DNA from: Shinisaurus crocodilurus
Taxonomy: Eukaryota > Chordata > Lepidosauria > Squamata > Shinisauridae
Assembly (NCBI GenBank): GCA_021292165.1
Contig: CM037876.1
Coordinates: 289,455,938-289,519,937 of the forward strand
DNA: 64,000 bases
Direction of reading: 5' to 3'
Shown: one piece after another, positions 50,067 through 60,434 of the stretch
Position numbering within the stretch: position 1 is the stretch's first letter
How the letters are laid out: each line of letters begins with the position of its first letter
Program-made: the position numbers and the translations under genes
Notes under the pieces: model-generated
What the model was told of the DNA's origin: nothing
The model's database searches: none
Seen by the model: the letters and a program-made list of their open reading frames with translations, nothing else

Positions 50067-50905
50067 CTGTCAACTGTCAGGTTGTTGCTCAGGGGAGCTT
50101 GCCTTTCCTATGCCACAATGTACTGTAAGCTGCTATCAATAAAGTTGTGGTCTGTTGAACTCAGTTGGTTTTCCACTTTCAGCATTCCTCTTTCTGCCTT
50201 GGTCTGGTCTCCCTGCAATTAAGGATTCTTTTGTGTCAGGTGAACAGCAAATATCTTCAGGGGAAACTAAAGTAGAAGATTGCTGGAACCCCTCCCCTCT
50301 TTCTTTTTCTTTCTTTCTTTCTTTTTAAAAAAAATAAGATTGGCAATATTTTGTTACATCTACATGCATTAAGAGGTTCAAAGGAAAACCAAATTAATAC
50401 TCGCAAATGAGTGACTGTTAATTGAACAACATTAGGCATGATTATGACTGTATTCGAAACATCCACATGCCTTCCTCAAAGAAGAAGAAAAAAGAAAACC
50501 AGGAGCTTAAATCCACAAACAAAGAGATCAAAATAAACTTGAAAGTTAAGAGTAATTATGGAGTTGAATGAAAAATAATAACAAAAAATAATAACCCTAA
50601 ATAATGGAAGGGGAGGATGACAGTCATGGTAGATCAATGTACGCGTGTGACAAGGTAATGCCATTTCAGATGTAAGAACAAGGTAGGCACACAAGTGCTT
50701 CGAAAAATACAGTTTTCAGTCTCTGCCAACAGAATAATACAGTACTCGATACAATGAAGGAATGTGACAACAAAAAAGCCACTTTTGAGGGCTCTCCCCC
50801 TCCCCTGCAGACACCCTAGTGTAATCACACCAGGAGTGATCCAGTTAAGTACTTTTCAAATCCCTTTGATGTCAATATGGGACAGATATGCAGGGGTAGG
50901 TGCTT
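50067..50905. other. Mostly unassigned, AT-rich
   Basis: CT-rich run (TTTCTTTCTTTC) at 50297-50321 and A-rich stretches. No gene or clear repeat. Confidence 0.35.
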
Positions 50906-50909
50906 AAAT

Positions 50910-51430
50910 CTTAGAGCATAAGAAGAACCCTGCTGGATCAGACCAAAAGCCTCTCTAGTCCAGCATTCTGATCTCCTACAGTAGCCAACCAGCTGCCTCT
51001 GGGAAACCCACAAGCAAGACATGAATGCAACAGCACCTTCCTGCTCATGTTCCCCAGCAACTGGTGTACATAGCCATACTGCTTCCAATACTGGAGGTAG
51101 CATATAGCCAGCAGGACTAGTAGCCACTGGTAGCCTGATCCTCCATGAATTTGTCCAATCCCCTTTTAAAGCCATCCAAATTGGTGGCCATCACTACATC
51201 TTGTGGTAGCAAATTCCATAGTCTAACTATGCGCTGTGTACTTTCTTTTAACTTCTGAAATCTTCCACTGTTTAGCTTCATTGAATGAACTGGGATTCTA
51301 GTATTATGAGAGAGGAAGAAAAACATCGGCCCACTTTCTCCACCATGCATAATGGTATACAGTTCTATTATGTCTTCCCTGACTTAAAGAACCCCCAAAC
51401 ATTGTAACCTTTTCTCATAAGGGAATTGCT
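50910..51430 (-). mobile_element. CR1 LINE 3' portion with ORF2 end, antisense
   Basis: CATAAGAAGAACCCTGCTGG to ATAGCCAGCAGGACTAGTAG is the 3' UTR. Beyond it the minus strand encodes RIVRLWNLLPQDVVMATNLD and GFKRGLDKFMEDQ, the CR1 ORF2 C-terminus. Confidence 0.87.
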
Positions 51431-51464
51431 CCAGCTCCTAAGTTAGCTTCCTAAGTTTAGATTC

Positions 51465-51884
51465 TAGACTAGGAGTGGGCAACTTCCAGAGGTCTGGGGG
51501 CCATTTTTGCCCCCACCTCCCTGCCACGGGTCACATTCTATGGGGTGCCATGCAGTCCACAGGGCACTCCCACCCAAAAAGAAAAACAAACAAACCCCAA
51601 ATCAACAATTTGCCACCAAAATTGGGTGGCAATCAACTTTGTGGCCCTGAAGAACACTACAATGGCTAAAATTAGTTTGTTTGCAAGATAAATTTGACCG
51701 TTTCGGTGCTCCGTAACCAGTGTGGATGCTATTAGAAAAAGTAGTAGTAGCAGTAGTAGTAGTAGTAGTAGTAGTAATAATAATAATAATAATAATAATA
51801 ATTTTTGCTGGGCACCAGGGGACTGTGGGGGTGGTGGGTGTTGTTGCAACAGGGGGTGACGGGCTGCATGTTGCCCATCTCTAT
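51465..51884. mobile_element. hAT-like MITE with TGGGCAACTT ends and (TAG)n (TAA)n
   Basis: AGGAGTGGGCAACTTCCAGA at the left and GGGCTGCATGTTGCCCATCT at the right are inverted ends. A TAG then TAA trinucleotide tract lies at 51738-51801. Similar in style to 12384-12860. Confidence 0.58.
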
Positions 51885-52255
51885 TGGAGACGCTAGAAAA
51901 AGTCTTCGTCTGCATTAGCATGCTCTGTATTCTTTCCCACACAAAAAGACATTACATCAAAACGATGAAACGTCAGAACCATTTGAACGATGTTGGGGGC
52001 CAATTCCACCACTTGTCTTTCTACTGGTATCTCACAATGAGGGCAAAGAGTCTCAGCTGCCAGACATTCTTAGCAGGTCTGAACCAGGTCCCAAAGCTGT
52101 GCCTCACAAGCAGAAGCCAGCATTATGGCAGTTTCCGGGAGTTGCTGTAGGACATACGTAGGTAGTGGGGTCCCGCCTGATTTGGGTGGCAGAGATTTCC
52201 CAGTCCTAGCTGGGTTAAGCACCTGCTTGCAAAAAAGAAAGAAAGAAAGCAAAGC
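51885..52255. other. Unassigned sequence
   Basis: No recognised feature; a short GAAA run lies at 52230-52248. Confidence 0.35.
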
Positions 52256-52515
52256 TAGCCACCCAAGATATTTTGCTGCCTGAAGTGAAGGAAGGACAAA
52301 ATGGCATGCCCCCCGCCCATTCCATTTTCAGAAGTTAACCAAACTAGCAGTTGATTCTCTATTGTACGTGAGGGCAGCAGGTCAGCTTAGGGGCCACAGG
52401 GCAGGCTGTGTGGTGCACATACAGCTCTGCCCTCCAACAACTTGCTGCCACTCCCTTCCCCCCTTTGGATCTGCTGCCTGAGGTGGCTGCTTCACTTTGC
52501 TTATGTTAGGGCTGG
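52256..52515 (-). mobile_element. hAT-like MITE, CAGGGCTGGCCC family, partial
   Basis: TTTTGCTGCCTGAAGTGAAG, CTGCTGCCTGAGGTGGCTGC and TTAGGGCTGGCCT match 39520-39839 and 36381-36696. One end is lost. Confidence 0.55.
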
Positions 52516-53315
52516 CCTCGAGTGGCAGCCAAATAACAAAATTAGAGTTTCTGCACCCAACCCAGGGAAAATCGAAAGTCTGGATACTTGACACAGGGTG
52601 GAGATTTCTTCAGCCTTCTCTGGGAAGCCACCTGAGTTACTGACCCATTCCCAAGCTATGGGGCACCAGAGTATCGGCTGCAGACACATCCAGTGGGGAG
52701 CTTTGAGGCTAGAGCTCTTCTCACAGCAGCCTCCTCTTCTCCTGCTCATTCTTCCCAACTTGGCTGAAATGAGAAGGAAACCTTGTGGGCAGGTGCTCAG
52801 GTGCTGTGCCACTTGGCCCCACCTTCCCTATCAATCCCCACCCTGATGGCCACTCACTGGTACTGGAGATGTGCAGCATTGCTGCCCCTGGGGGAATGGC
52901 TGGATACCAGCTCCAGTGGGGCAGAAGATGCAGTGTAGATCCAGAGACCTTCTGCAATATGGTCAGGGTGACCATTTAATGTCAAGACTTGTGAATACTT
53001 GGAGCGGGCAGGAGCCCAGCTACTGTCATGTTGCCAACAAGTGAATCAATAACATATAGGTCAGTAGGAATGCTGATATTATAGTCAACCCCGCTATTAT
53101 TTGAGGAGGGGATCTGAGGATACAGAGGATGGGGAAGACTGGGGGCAGGAACCAGCTCCAGAAAAAGTCCTGGAACATGCCTTCCTATCAGCATCTCCCA
53201 TGGTAGAAGAGCTCCAGGAAGCAATGAACTCTTCATTTGCATGGCCCAAGGAGATAGCCCTACTTTCCTCTTCTGACTGAGGACTCTTCCTTAAAACTCT
53301 GTGCAGTGCCACTTG
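52516..53315. other. Unassigned sequence flanking hAT copy D
   Basis: No family is recognised. The plus frame across 53100-53280 and on past the hAT (54321-54500) is weakly coding-like (PMVEELQEAMNSSFAWPKEI) but has stops. It may be a decayed element of unknown type. The sequence continues at 54321. Confidence 0.3.
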
Positions 53316-54320
53316 CAGGGATGGGGACTCAGACTCGAGGACTCGACTCGTGAGTCGGACTGAGTCCCCCCTCTGACTCGACTCGGACTCGAGTCCCAAT
53401 ATTTTTAATAGGACTCGAGACTCGACTCAGGACTCGACTCGGGACTCGAGACCAAGGACTCTTCAATATCCCTGGGCTGTGCCAGAAGGAGTGGAGAGGA
53501 GCGTGATTGCCGGCGAAGAGCGCATGGAAGCGAGGTGTGCCGCTGCTCAGCCACTATGGACGGCTACCAGGAGTGCAGCCCCAACAGTGTGTCAAGATTT
53601 ATTTTGATTGATGTGTTGCGTACTTGGGAGAGGCAGAAGATGCTCTGTGTGGCTGCTCTGAGTGTGTTTTTGGTTCCAGCAAGTTCATCACCAGTGGAGC
53701 GGGTGTTCAGTGAGGGTGGAATTGTGATGAGATCTCACCGTTCCAGAATGGGGGCCAAACATTTAGAAAAAATCATGTTCCTCAAATGCAACATGGATAA
53801 GTTTTAGGAAGTACAGCAAGTTTATTTTTAAAAATCATTTTTCTAAAATGCAACCTTTCAGACATTTTGGGTTTGGCTGCCTCTGCCTGCCTGCCTGGGG
53901 TTCCCAGCCTCCTCTGCCTGCCTGGTCTCTTCTTGACCAGTTCAACAGTTGAATTGTCCAAGACAAAGGCCTTTGCCTGCCTGCTTTGGGGTTCCCTGCC
54001 TCCTCTGCCTACCTGGTTATTTTGGGTTTTTCTGCCTGGTCTGTTCTTGCCAAAATCAGTTGCAGAGTTTTGAAATAAAAAGGCACACTTGTGCCTAGAA
54101 TTTATTTAAACCACACATCTGAAGTAGCCTTATTTTGTTGGGAAAAACCCCCATTGATTTTAATAGGGACTCGTGGAGTCTGCTTTGGGAGTGACTTGTG
54201 ACTCGTGACTCGTGAGTCACCATTTTGGACCAAGGACTCAGGACTCGAGACTCGAGACTTGGGTCCAAAGACTCGTGACTCGACTTGTGACTCGAGACCA
54301 AGTACTCTTCAACATCCATG
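53316..54320 (+). mobile_element. GACTCG-family hAT, copy D
   Basis: 1005 bp, CAGGGATGGGGACTCAG to CAACATCCATG (the last TIR has one substitution). Perfect 8-bp duplication GCCACTTG at 53308-53315 and 54321-54328. The internal terminus copy ends at 53474, making the left module 159 bp because one GACTCGACTCGG unit is duplicated. Confidence 0.95.
53535..53807 (+). pseudogene. hAT transposase C-terminal (hATC) fragment, copy D
   Basis: About 90 open codons with TWERQKMLCVAALSVFLVPA, then SSSPVERVFSEGGIVMRSHR and MGAKHLEKIMFLKCNMDKF before TAG. Same hATC motif as copy B, but with the four-codon in-frame deletion shared with copy A, so A and D form a subfamily. Catalytic core and DNA-binding finger are absent. 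Confidence 0.87.
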
Positions 54321-54328
54321 GCCACTTG

Positions 54329-55045
54329 GCCCAGTGCCTGAGCAATATGAAAGAGCTCCACCTCAGAGACCATGGCAGCAACTCCCTGTTCTTTTCCAGC
54401 TAGACCTTCTCTGCACAGCAGTCTTAGGATTTTGCTTTCCAGAATTTGGCCCTGAAACTTGGCCAAGAAGGTACAGCTGGTTTCAAGCCTTCTTCAAAGT
54501 TTAAGATGCCCTATCATGGTGGCTTTGCCCAAGGTTTTGCTCCTCTCCTGATCTTGCATTCAGCTCTTCTCTCAAACCCCTCTCTCTTTCTCTCTTTCAC
54601 CTGAGTTCTATCTATGTAACTCAAAAGTGAGTGTGCATGTCGTGATTTTGCAGAACAGACTGCTGCCTTCATATCTACTTTGGCCCTTAATGTGTGCACA
54701 TACATCCCCCACCCCCCAACCAAAAGCAAAGAAAAACAGGAACACCTCACTCTAATTCTGGCTTCACTAATGAAAATGCCAGCAACTTGCCAAGAGGTGT
54801 TCTTTGTTTTGTTTTTAGAAAGGGGAAGTCTGAGCAATTGGCAACCCTTCCAACAGCTGACTTTTCCTTTGTATAAAGTAGATAATGTAAATACTGATTA
54901 CACATGAAAGAGACACAGGAGAAGTGGTGGAAGCATTTCTGGGTAACAGAGTGGCATCACATAGCAAGTCAAGAAGAAATTAAGCAAGAGGATGACAATT
55001 TGAACATCTGACAGGTGCTGGCTGGATATTTCACAGCATCATTCC

Positions 55046-55095
<50 letters not shown>

Positions 55096-55413
55096 AAGAA
55101 CAACAACAAATCTTTCAATGGCCATTTTCATATTCTCCAACTGTCCCTATTTATAAAGATAGTTGCTGGGGGGGGGGGTTGGTACCTGTCCCAGGTAAAA
55201 CACTATCCCTACCTTGTCCTTTTGAAAGATTTTGGGAAAGGTTTTTTTTTTTTTAATGTGAGCGTTCACTAGCACTGGGGTCTGTAGAAATCAATGCTCT
55301 CAAGGGGAGAGGTGCAGGCGCATCTTCACTCTAACGGACATGGATGTAAATGCACACACAAAACGGACACAGCATTCCGGTGTACTATCCCACCTTCCCA
55401 AATAGCAACCTAT
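54329..55413. other. Unassigned sequence with (AAT)n
   Basis: AAT units lie at 55046-55094. T and G runs lie near 55170 and 55240. A plus-strand frame at 54680-54907 (75 codons) has no domain I recognise. Confidence 0.4.
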
Positions 55414-55760
55414 TAGGGTGGCCATGTGCCCTACTTTACAGTGGGTCAGTCCTCTACTTGAAGGCATCCTCTATTTACAGGGCTGTCCGGTCCAAGTCCA
55501 GTTTAATGCTAAAGAACCACAAGAAGGGAGAGCAGTAGGGCCTTGAAGTTGCTCATAATCAGCAGTTACCACCTGGAGAGCAGACGGAGGGACACAGGTC
55601 ACCTGGCCTTTCCCATTGCGATGAGATGTCCTGTAATTCTTTTTTCCCCTTTTAAATTGTAATCATTATTCCTACACTTGCATCTATACATATAGATTAG
55701 CACATGCAAAATGTATGCAAAGATGTGTCCTCCCCCTTTTTGGGTGATGTACACCCAAAT
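55414..55760 (+). mobile_element. TAGGGTGGCC-family hAT, copy 4, 3'-truncated
   Basis: TAGGGTGGCCATGTGCCCTA at the left, AGTCCTCTACTTGAAGGCAT, GGTCCAAGTCCAGTTTAATG and AGATTAGCACATGCAAAATG follow in the family order. The right TIR is missing; GGGTGATGT is the last shared text. This copy is the only uninterrupted one and serves as reference for the body. Confidence 0.82.
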
Positions 55761-55827
55761 TGCACAAAATTATCCATCGTGTGGAGAAAGTGGATAGGGA
55801 GAGATTTTTCTCCCTCTCTCATAGTAG

Positions 55828-56275
55828 TAGGCGATCACTTGTGACTGAGTAAGATTGTCTTCCAGGATGAAATTACAAAAAGAAAATTATAAAAGGAGGA
55901 AATCCTAAAAAATTGTGTAGACTCTAGCGATGGGTCCGTAAGTGACTGTGGAGGCCAATTCTAGATCCACACAGCTTCCCACAGTGAGGACACAAGTTAC
56001 CAGATGGAAGATGGTCCTGTAAAGGATTCGTTTGACGTGCTTTTCGCTTAGCATGTTTCTCCCTTTCACCTTGCACTCGGGCTTCTTCAAGGTCCATGGA
56101 ACCTTTGTGAAAGGCCAACCTCTATTTAGATCGTTCATGGGCCAGAGCTTCCCAGTTTTTGATGTTTATACTGGATTTTTTAAGATTAGTCTTAAGAACA
56201 TCTGTAAACCTTTTATACTGACCACCGATATTCCGCTTTACATCCTTGAGTTGGGAATAAAGTAACTGCAGTTAC
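55828..56275 (-). mobile_element. LINE fragment, second copy of the 4837-6428 family
   Basis: Near-identical to 4837-5265: GATCACTTGTGACTGAGTAA, CGATGGGTCCGTAAGTGACT and GGAAGATGGTCCTGTAAAGG. Only the 3' end and the last codons are present. The 5' edge is at about 56275, next to hAT copy E. Confidence 0.85.
55924..56118 (-). pseudogene. LINE RT ORF C-terminus (64 codons)
   Basis: MAFHKGSMDLEEARVQGERE, then KHAKRKARQTNPLQDHLPSG and NLCPHCGKLCGSRIGLHSHL. This is the Cys2His2 finger tail of the reverse transcriptase protein, with only a handful of substitutions from 4920-5120. The reverse transcriptase domain is not present. Confidence 0.82.
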
Positions 56276-56282
56276 TGCTCTC

Positions 56283-57285
56283 CAGGGATGGGGACTTGGA
56301 CTCGAGGACTCGACTCGTGAGTCGGACAGAGTCCCCCCTCTGACTCGAATCGGACTCGAGTCCCAATATTTTTAATGGGACTTGAGACTCGACTCGGGAC
56401 TCGAGACCAAGGACTCTTCAACATCCCTGGGCTGTGCCAGAAGGAGTGGAGAGGAGCGTGATTGCCGGCAAAGAGCGCATGGAAGCGAGGTGTGCCGCTG
56501 CTCAGCCACTATGGACGCTACCAGGAGTGCAGCCCCAACAGTGTGTCAAGATTTATTTTGATTGATGTGTTGCGTACTTGGGAGAGGCAGAAGAAGGACC
56601 TGAGATTACTCTGTGCGGCTGCTCTGAGTGTGTTTCTGGTTCCAGCAAGTTCATCACCAGTGGAGCGGGTGTTCAGTGAGGGTGGAATTGTGATGAGACC
56701 TCACCGTTCCAGAATGGGGGCCAAACATTTAGAAAAAATCATGTTCCTCAAATGCAACATGGATAAGTTTTAGGAAGTACAGCAAGTTTATTTTTTAAAC
56801 TCATTTTTCTAAAATGCAACCTTTCAGACATTTTGGGTTTGGCTGCCTCTGCCTGCCTGTCTGGGGTTCCCAGCCTCCTCTGCCTGCCTGGTCTCTTCTT
56901 GACCAGTTCAACAGTTGAATTGTCCAAGACAAAGGCCTCTGCCTGCCTGCTTTGGGGTTCCCTGCCTCCTCTGCCTGCCTGGTTATTTTGGGTTTTTCTG
57001 CCTGGTTTGTTCTTGCCAAAATCAGTTGCAGAGTTTTGAAATAAAAAGGCACACTTGTGCCTAGAATTTATTTAAACCACACATCTGAAGTAGCCTTATT
57101 TTGTTGGGAAAACCCCCCATTGATTTTAATAGGGACTCGTGGAGTCAGCTTTGGGAGTGACTCGTGACTTGTGACTCGTGAGTCACCATATTGGACCAAG
57201 GACTCGGACTCGAGACTCGAGACTTGGGTCCAAAGACTCGTGACTCGACTCGTGACTCGAGACCAAGGACTCTTCAACATCCCTG
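56283..57285 (+). mobile_element. GACTCG-family hAT, copy E
   Basis: 1003 bp, CAGGGATGGGGACTTGG to CAACATCCCTG, with a perfect 8-bp duplication CTGCTCTC at 56275-56282 and 57286-57293. The left module ends at 56429 (147 bp). Belongs with copy B by the presence of the KDLR codons. Confidence 0.96.
56462..56773 (+). pseudogene. hAT transposase C-terminal (hATC) fragment, copy E
   Basis: Open for about 103 codons, with RQKKDLRLLCAAALSVFLVP, then ASSSPVERVFSEGGIVMRPH and GAKHLEKIMFLKCNMDKF before TAG. A one-base deletion relative to copies B and D (GGACGCTACC for GGACGGCTACC near 56515) puts the upstream residues in another frame. No catalytic domain. Confidence 0.87.
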
Positions 57286-57293
57286 CTGCTCTC

Positions 57294-57718
57294 TCATAAT
57301 ACTAGAACCCAATGGGGGTCATTCCATGAAGCTGATTAAGTGGGAGATTCATGACAGATAAAAGGAAGGACTTGTCCACACAGCCCATAGTTAAACTATG
57401 GAATTCACTTCCACAAGATGTAGAGATGGCCACCAATGTGGATGGCTTTAAAAGAGGATTGGACAAATTCATGGAGGAGAAGGCTATCAATGGCTACTAG
57501 TCCTGATGGCTATACACTACCTCCAGTATCAGAGGCAATATGCCTATGTACACCAGTTGCTGTGGAACATGGACGGGAGAGTGCTGCTGCACTCATGTCC
57601 TGCTTGTGGGTTTCCTGTGGGCAGCTGGTTTCCCACTGTATGAACGGAATGCTGGACTAGATGGACCCTTGCTTGAATCCAGCATGGCTCTTCTTATGTA
57701 TTCTCTCTTGATGATATG
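57294..57718 (+). mobile_element. CR1 LINE 3' portion
   Basis: ATACTAGAACCCAATGGGGG, AACTATGGAATTCACTTCCA, TTTAAAAGAGGATTGGACAA and GGCTCTTCTTATGTATTC give the ORF2 end and the complete 3' UTR in plus orientation. Confidence 0.87.
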
Positions 57719-57719
57719 T

Positions 57720-57930
57720 AAGTGGTCATCTTATTCTTCAGGTTCTTTCCTGCTTTCTCAGGTGAACCACGGGAGGACCCATCTTTGGAATGCCCTCCCA
57801 AGGGAGGCATGGCCGGCTCTGACTTTGTCCTCTTTTCGGTAACTGTGTTATCTTTTTGGTGTCATTTGTCCAGGCCTTTTTAGCTGCTGTTAGGTCTTTT
57901 ATCTTACTGGCTCAGGTTTGATGTAGTTTT
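57720..57930 (+). mobile_element. L2-like LINE fragment
   Basis: CCCATCTTTGGAATGCCCTC (LWNALPREA-like), TCCTCTTTTCGGTAACTGTG and TGTTAGGTCTTTTATC follow the L2-like order. Confidence 0.6.
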
Positions 57931-57994
57931 GGAGAAGAGAAACCAAAGTAGGGAAAGCATCAATAATGGGGGGAAAGGGGAGATGAAATCTCGA

Positions 57995-58062
57995 AGGTGC
58001 ATGAAACAATATTTATTTGGCCCAGTGCTTTCGAAGCATACTTCTTCATGGGCATTATGAAT
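57995..58062 (-). mobile_element. Penelope-like 3' fragment, antisense (tentative)
   Basis: The minus strand reads CCATGAAGAAGTATGCTTCG, AAAGCACTGGGCCAAATAAA and ATGCACCTTCGAGAT. This parallels 59293-59392. The ATGAAG..CGAAAGC spacing recalls a decayed hammerhead core. Confidence 0.45.
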
Positions 58063-58194
58063 AAGAACAATGAACACATATACGGTATACTATAAAACTT
58101 CTAAAACAATGGTTTGATATAGTAAAGGAGAAACAAATCTTGTAAATCATGGATTATTCATTGATCCTTAATTTTTTAAGATTTGTTTTGTTCT

Positions 58195-58275
58195 GTTTAT
58201 TTGTTTGTTTGTTTATTTTATTTGTGCCCTGCCTTTCTACCAAAAAATGGCACTCAAGGCGGCTTACAGAACCAA
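58195..58275 (-). mobile_element. LINE/SINE 3' tail, antisense
   Basis: GTTTGTTTGTTTATTTTATT, GTGCCCTGCCTTTCTACCAA and GCACTCAAGGCGGCTTACAG are the inverse of the tail at 31946-32010. Confidence 0.6.
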
Positions 58276-58285
58276 TTGAAATTGC

Positions 58286-58690
58286 TTAAGGGTGCAATCT
58301 TATGGCCACTAGATGCTGGAGAGATTGGAGTCCAAGCTCCAACCTCGGAAACATGCTCTGAGGTCAAAGCTGGGACTCCAACCTTGGAGCCTCCGCCCTC
58401 CATCCTTGCAGCCGACGTGGTTCTTCTGCGCCAGCTGTGGCTCCAAAGATGGAAGACTGACCTCAGAGCTGGAGGTTTGTGGGTGAGGAGGGGACAGGGA
58501 GGGGAGGAGTGAGGCTCCACTGGGATACGATGTCTCCTGCCAGTGCCTAAGTCTGTGCTCCTTATGGGTTGGGCCAGTAGACTTAGATGGCCAAAATTGG
58601 TGGTCTAAGTATTTTGCAGGGCGGGAGAAGCATGGAGGCGACCTCCTTCCAAGTTCGGAGGGTTATGGGCAGCCACATTGGATTGTGCTG
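58286..58690 (+). mobile_element. GC-rich MITE, GTGCAATCTTATGGCC..GGCAGCCACATTGG family
   Basis: Left end GGGTGCAATCTTATGGCCAC, internal CTCCAACCTCGG/CCGAGGT-type repeats, right end TTATGGGCAGCCACATTGGA then TTGTGC. This is the most complete copy of the family seen at 37620 and 47185. Confidence 0.65.
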
Positions 58691-58925
58691 TCCAACAATA
58701 CATTAAAATGTAATAAAAACATTAGAATTACAGAAAAAACATGATTAAAAACATCACCCAACCCACCTGATCCGCTTACAGGTTAAAGGCCTTCTTAAAT
58801 AAAGCAGTCTTTGCCTGCTGGCAGAAGGACACTAAAGAGCTAGCAAACCTAGCCTCTTTAAGGAGGGATTTCTATAGCCTGGGAGTGGCCACCAAAAAGG
58901 CCCACTCTTTGGTCGCCACCAAACA
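58691..58925 (-). mobile_element. Antisense LINE-like dispersed repeat
   Basis: AAACATCACCCAACCCACCT, GGTTAAAGGCCTTCTTAAAT and TATAGCCTGGGAGTGGCCAC are phrases of a common squamate LINE 3' region. Confidence 0.5.
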
Positions 58926-59039
58926 CACCTATGAAGGTGGCGCTCCTGAAAGAAGAATCTCTCCAGAAGATCTTAGGAACCTTTCCTTTATTGAACCATT
59001 GCTTTAATAGTGTTATGTTATACATATGTTCTGTGTCCG

Positions 59040-59250
59040 TGGATGTTTCTAGATGCGGCTTTCATTGTGCAATTGCCCTGACTCATTCACAGAATTTTAT
59101 GGGGTGTGTGTCCAGATGTCATTGTCTTCCACTTGTAATCCCCCCATGTTTTCCAACCGCTTCTTCCATCTTTTTTCTGCCACAATTTTTTTTTAAAAAA
59201 TAATAAATAAAAATCCATTAAGGAGGGAAAGACAGAATAGCTGCACAATG
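59040..59250 (+). repeat. Unclassified dispersed repeat, copy 2
   Basis: GGCTTTCATTGTGCAATTGC, CAGATGTCATTGTCTTCCAC and GAGGGAAAGACAGAATAGCT match 39945-40135. Confidence 0.6.
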
Positions 59251-59292
59251 CTCTTGTTGAGTAGCATTAGGAGCCATCCACGTGGAAGCACC

Positions 59293-59392
59293 CCTTTATT
59301 TGTAGTGTCACTGAAGAAGTGTACTTTGCAACGTCTTGGGCCAAATAAACCTTGTTTTGTGCACCTTTGAGATTTAATCTCCTCTCACCATT
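59293..59392 (+). mobile_element. Penelope-like 3' fragment (tentative)
   Basis: CACTGAAGAAGTGTACTTTG, CTTGGGCCAAATAAACCTTG and GTGCACCTTTGAGATTTAAT. It corresponds to the minus-strand copy at 57995. Confidence 0.45.
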
Positions 59393-59689
59393 ACCTTATT
59401 AATGTGGCTTTAACATCCACCTCCATTTGTTATGTTCCGCTGTTTTCACTACTCCAGGAAGTGGGGAGTGCATAAAATTATTATTTTTGATTGGTTGCTT
59501 TAAGTGATTGTTTTTAATAGTTAGCTCCTCTGGGGACCCTTTGCGGTTGTAGAGTAGGACATAAATGCACCAATAAACCAAATCCAAAAACTCCACCCAT
59601 AGCATTTATTTATTTATTTAACTAATAAAATATATGAATATATACATTAATTTAGAATGAGGCCCTCATCGACCAACCTGTGCAGCGTG
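59393..59689. other. Unassigned AT-rich sequence
   Basis: No feature is recognised apart from a short TTTATTTATTTA at 59606-59618. Confidence 0.35.
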
Positions 59690-59815
59690 GGTGCTGTTGC
59701 ACTCGTGTCCTGCTTGTGGGTTTCCCGCGGGCAGCTGGCTGTCCACTGTGTGAACAGAATGCAGGACTAGATGGAACCTTGGTCTGATCCAGCAGGGCTC
59801 TTCTGATGTTCTTAT
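59690..59815 (+). mobile_element. CR1 3' end
   Basis: GGTGCTGTTGCACTCGTGTC, GGCAGCTGGCTGTCCACTGT and CAGGGCTCTTCTGATGTTCT are the CR1 3' UTR in plus orientation. Confidence 0.85.
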
Positions 59816-60039
59816 GCCTTTCCTTGGGAAATCTGATCCTGTGTTTCTCACCCCTTTCAAAATATAAATGTAAATTTGGCTGCACTTTCAGAGTTCTTCT
59901 AACAGTATATATATATAAAAATAAATTACAATCATTAGATGTGCTTCCCAAATACTTCTGGAGAGGCTCATGAAAAACATCCCCCTCCCCAATGGATCAT
60001 ACAATGCCTGTAGCATGATTTAATCTTCCAGAAAGCGAG

Positions 60040-60140
60040 AGTGTGCAATCTTACATACACTTACTTGGTTGGTAGCAACTAGGCCCATTTAACTCAATGA
60101 GGCTTACTTCTGAGTAAACCTGCATACAATTGGGCTGAGA
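60040..60140. repeat. Short dispersed palindromic repeat
   Basis: GCCCATTTAACTCAATGAGG, CTTACTTCTGAGTAAACCTG and ACAATTGGGCTGAGA match the repeats near 12040 and 18450. Confidence 0.5.
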
Positions 60141-60199
60141 GGCAGGGCAAAATTGAAGCTTCTCCCAGTTCCACGTTAAAATAGAAATCCTGGAAAGCA

Positions 60200-60396
60200 A
60201 AACCCAAAGATATATAATTTTGATCGGAGTGAAAAACCACCTCCCCCACCCAGCCCCAAACTCTCTAGCTTCACATTTTCATATTTTCAAGTATGTAGAA
60301 CAGGCAAGAGAAGTAATGTTGTAAATATTCTGTCGCTGTCGCCTTTCTGTGCATCTAGAGAAATTGGAGGATTAGGGGAGAAGTCTCATGTTTTCT

Positions 60397-60434
<38 letters not shown>

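Noticed and set aside
53097..54504. Possible retroelement coding remnant around hAT copy D
   Set aside because: The weakly coding-like text has stops and no recognisable gag, RT or integrase motif, so it was left as unassigned.
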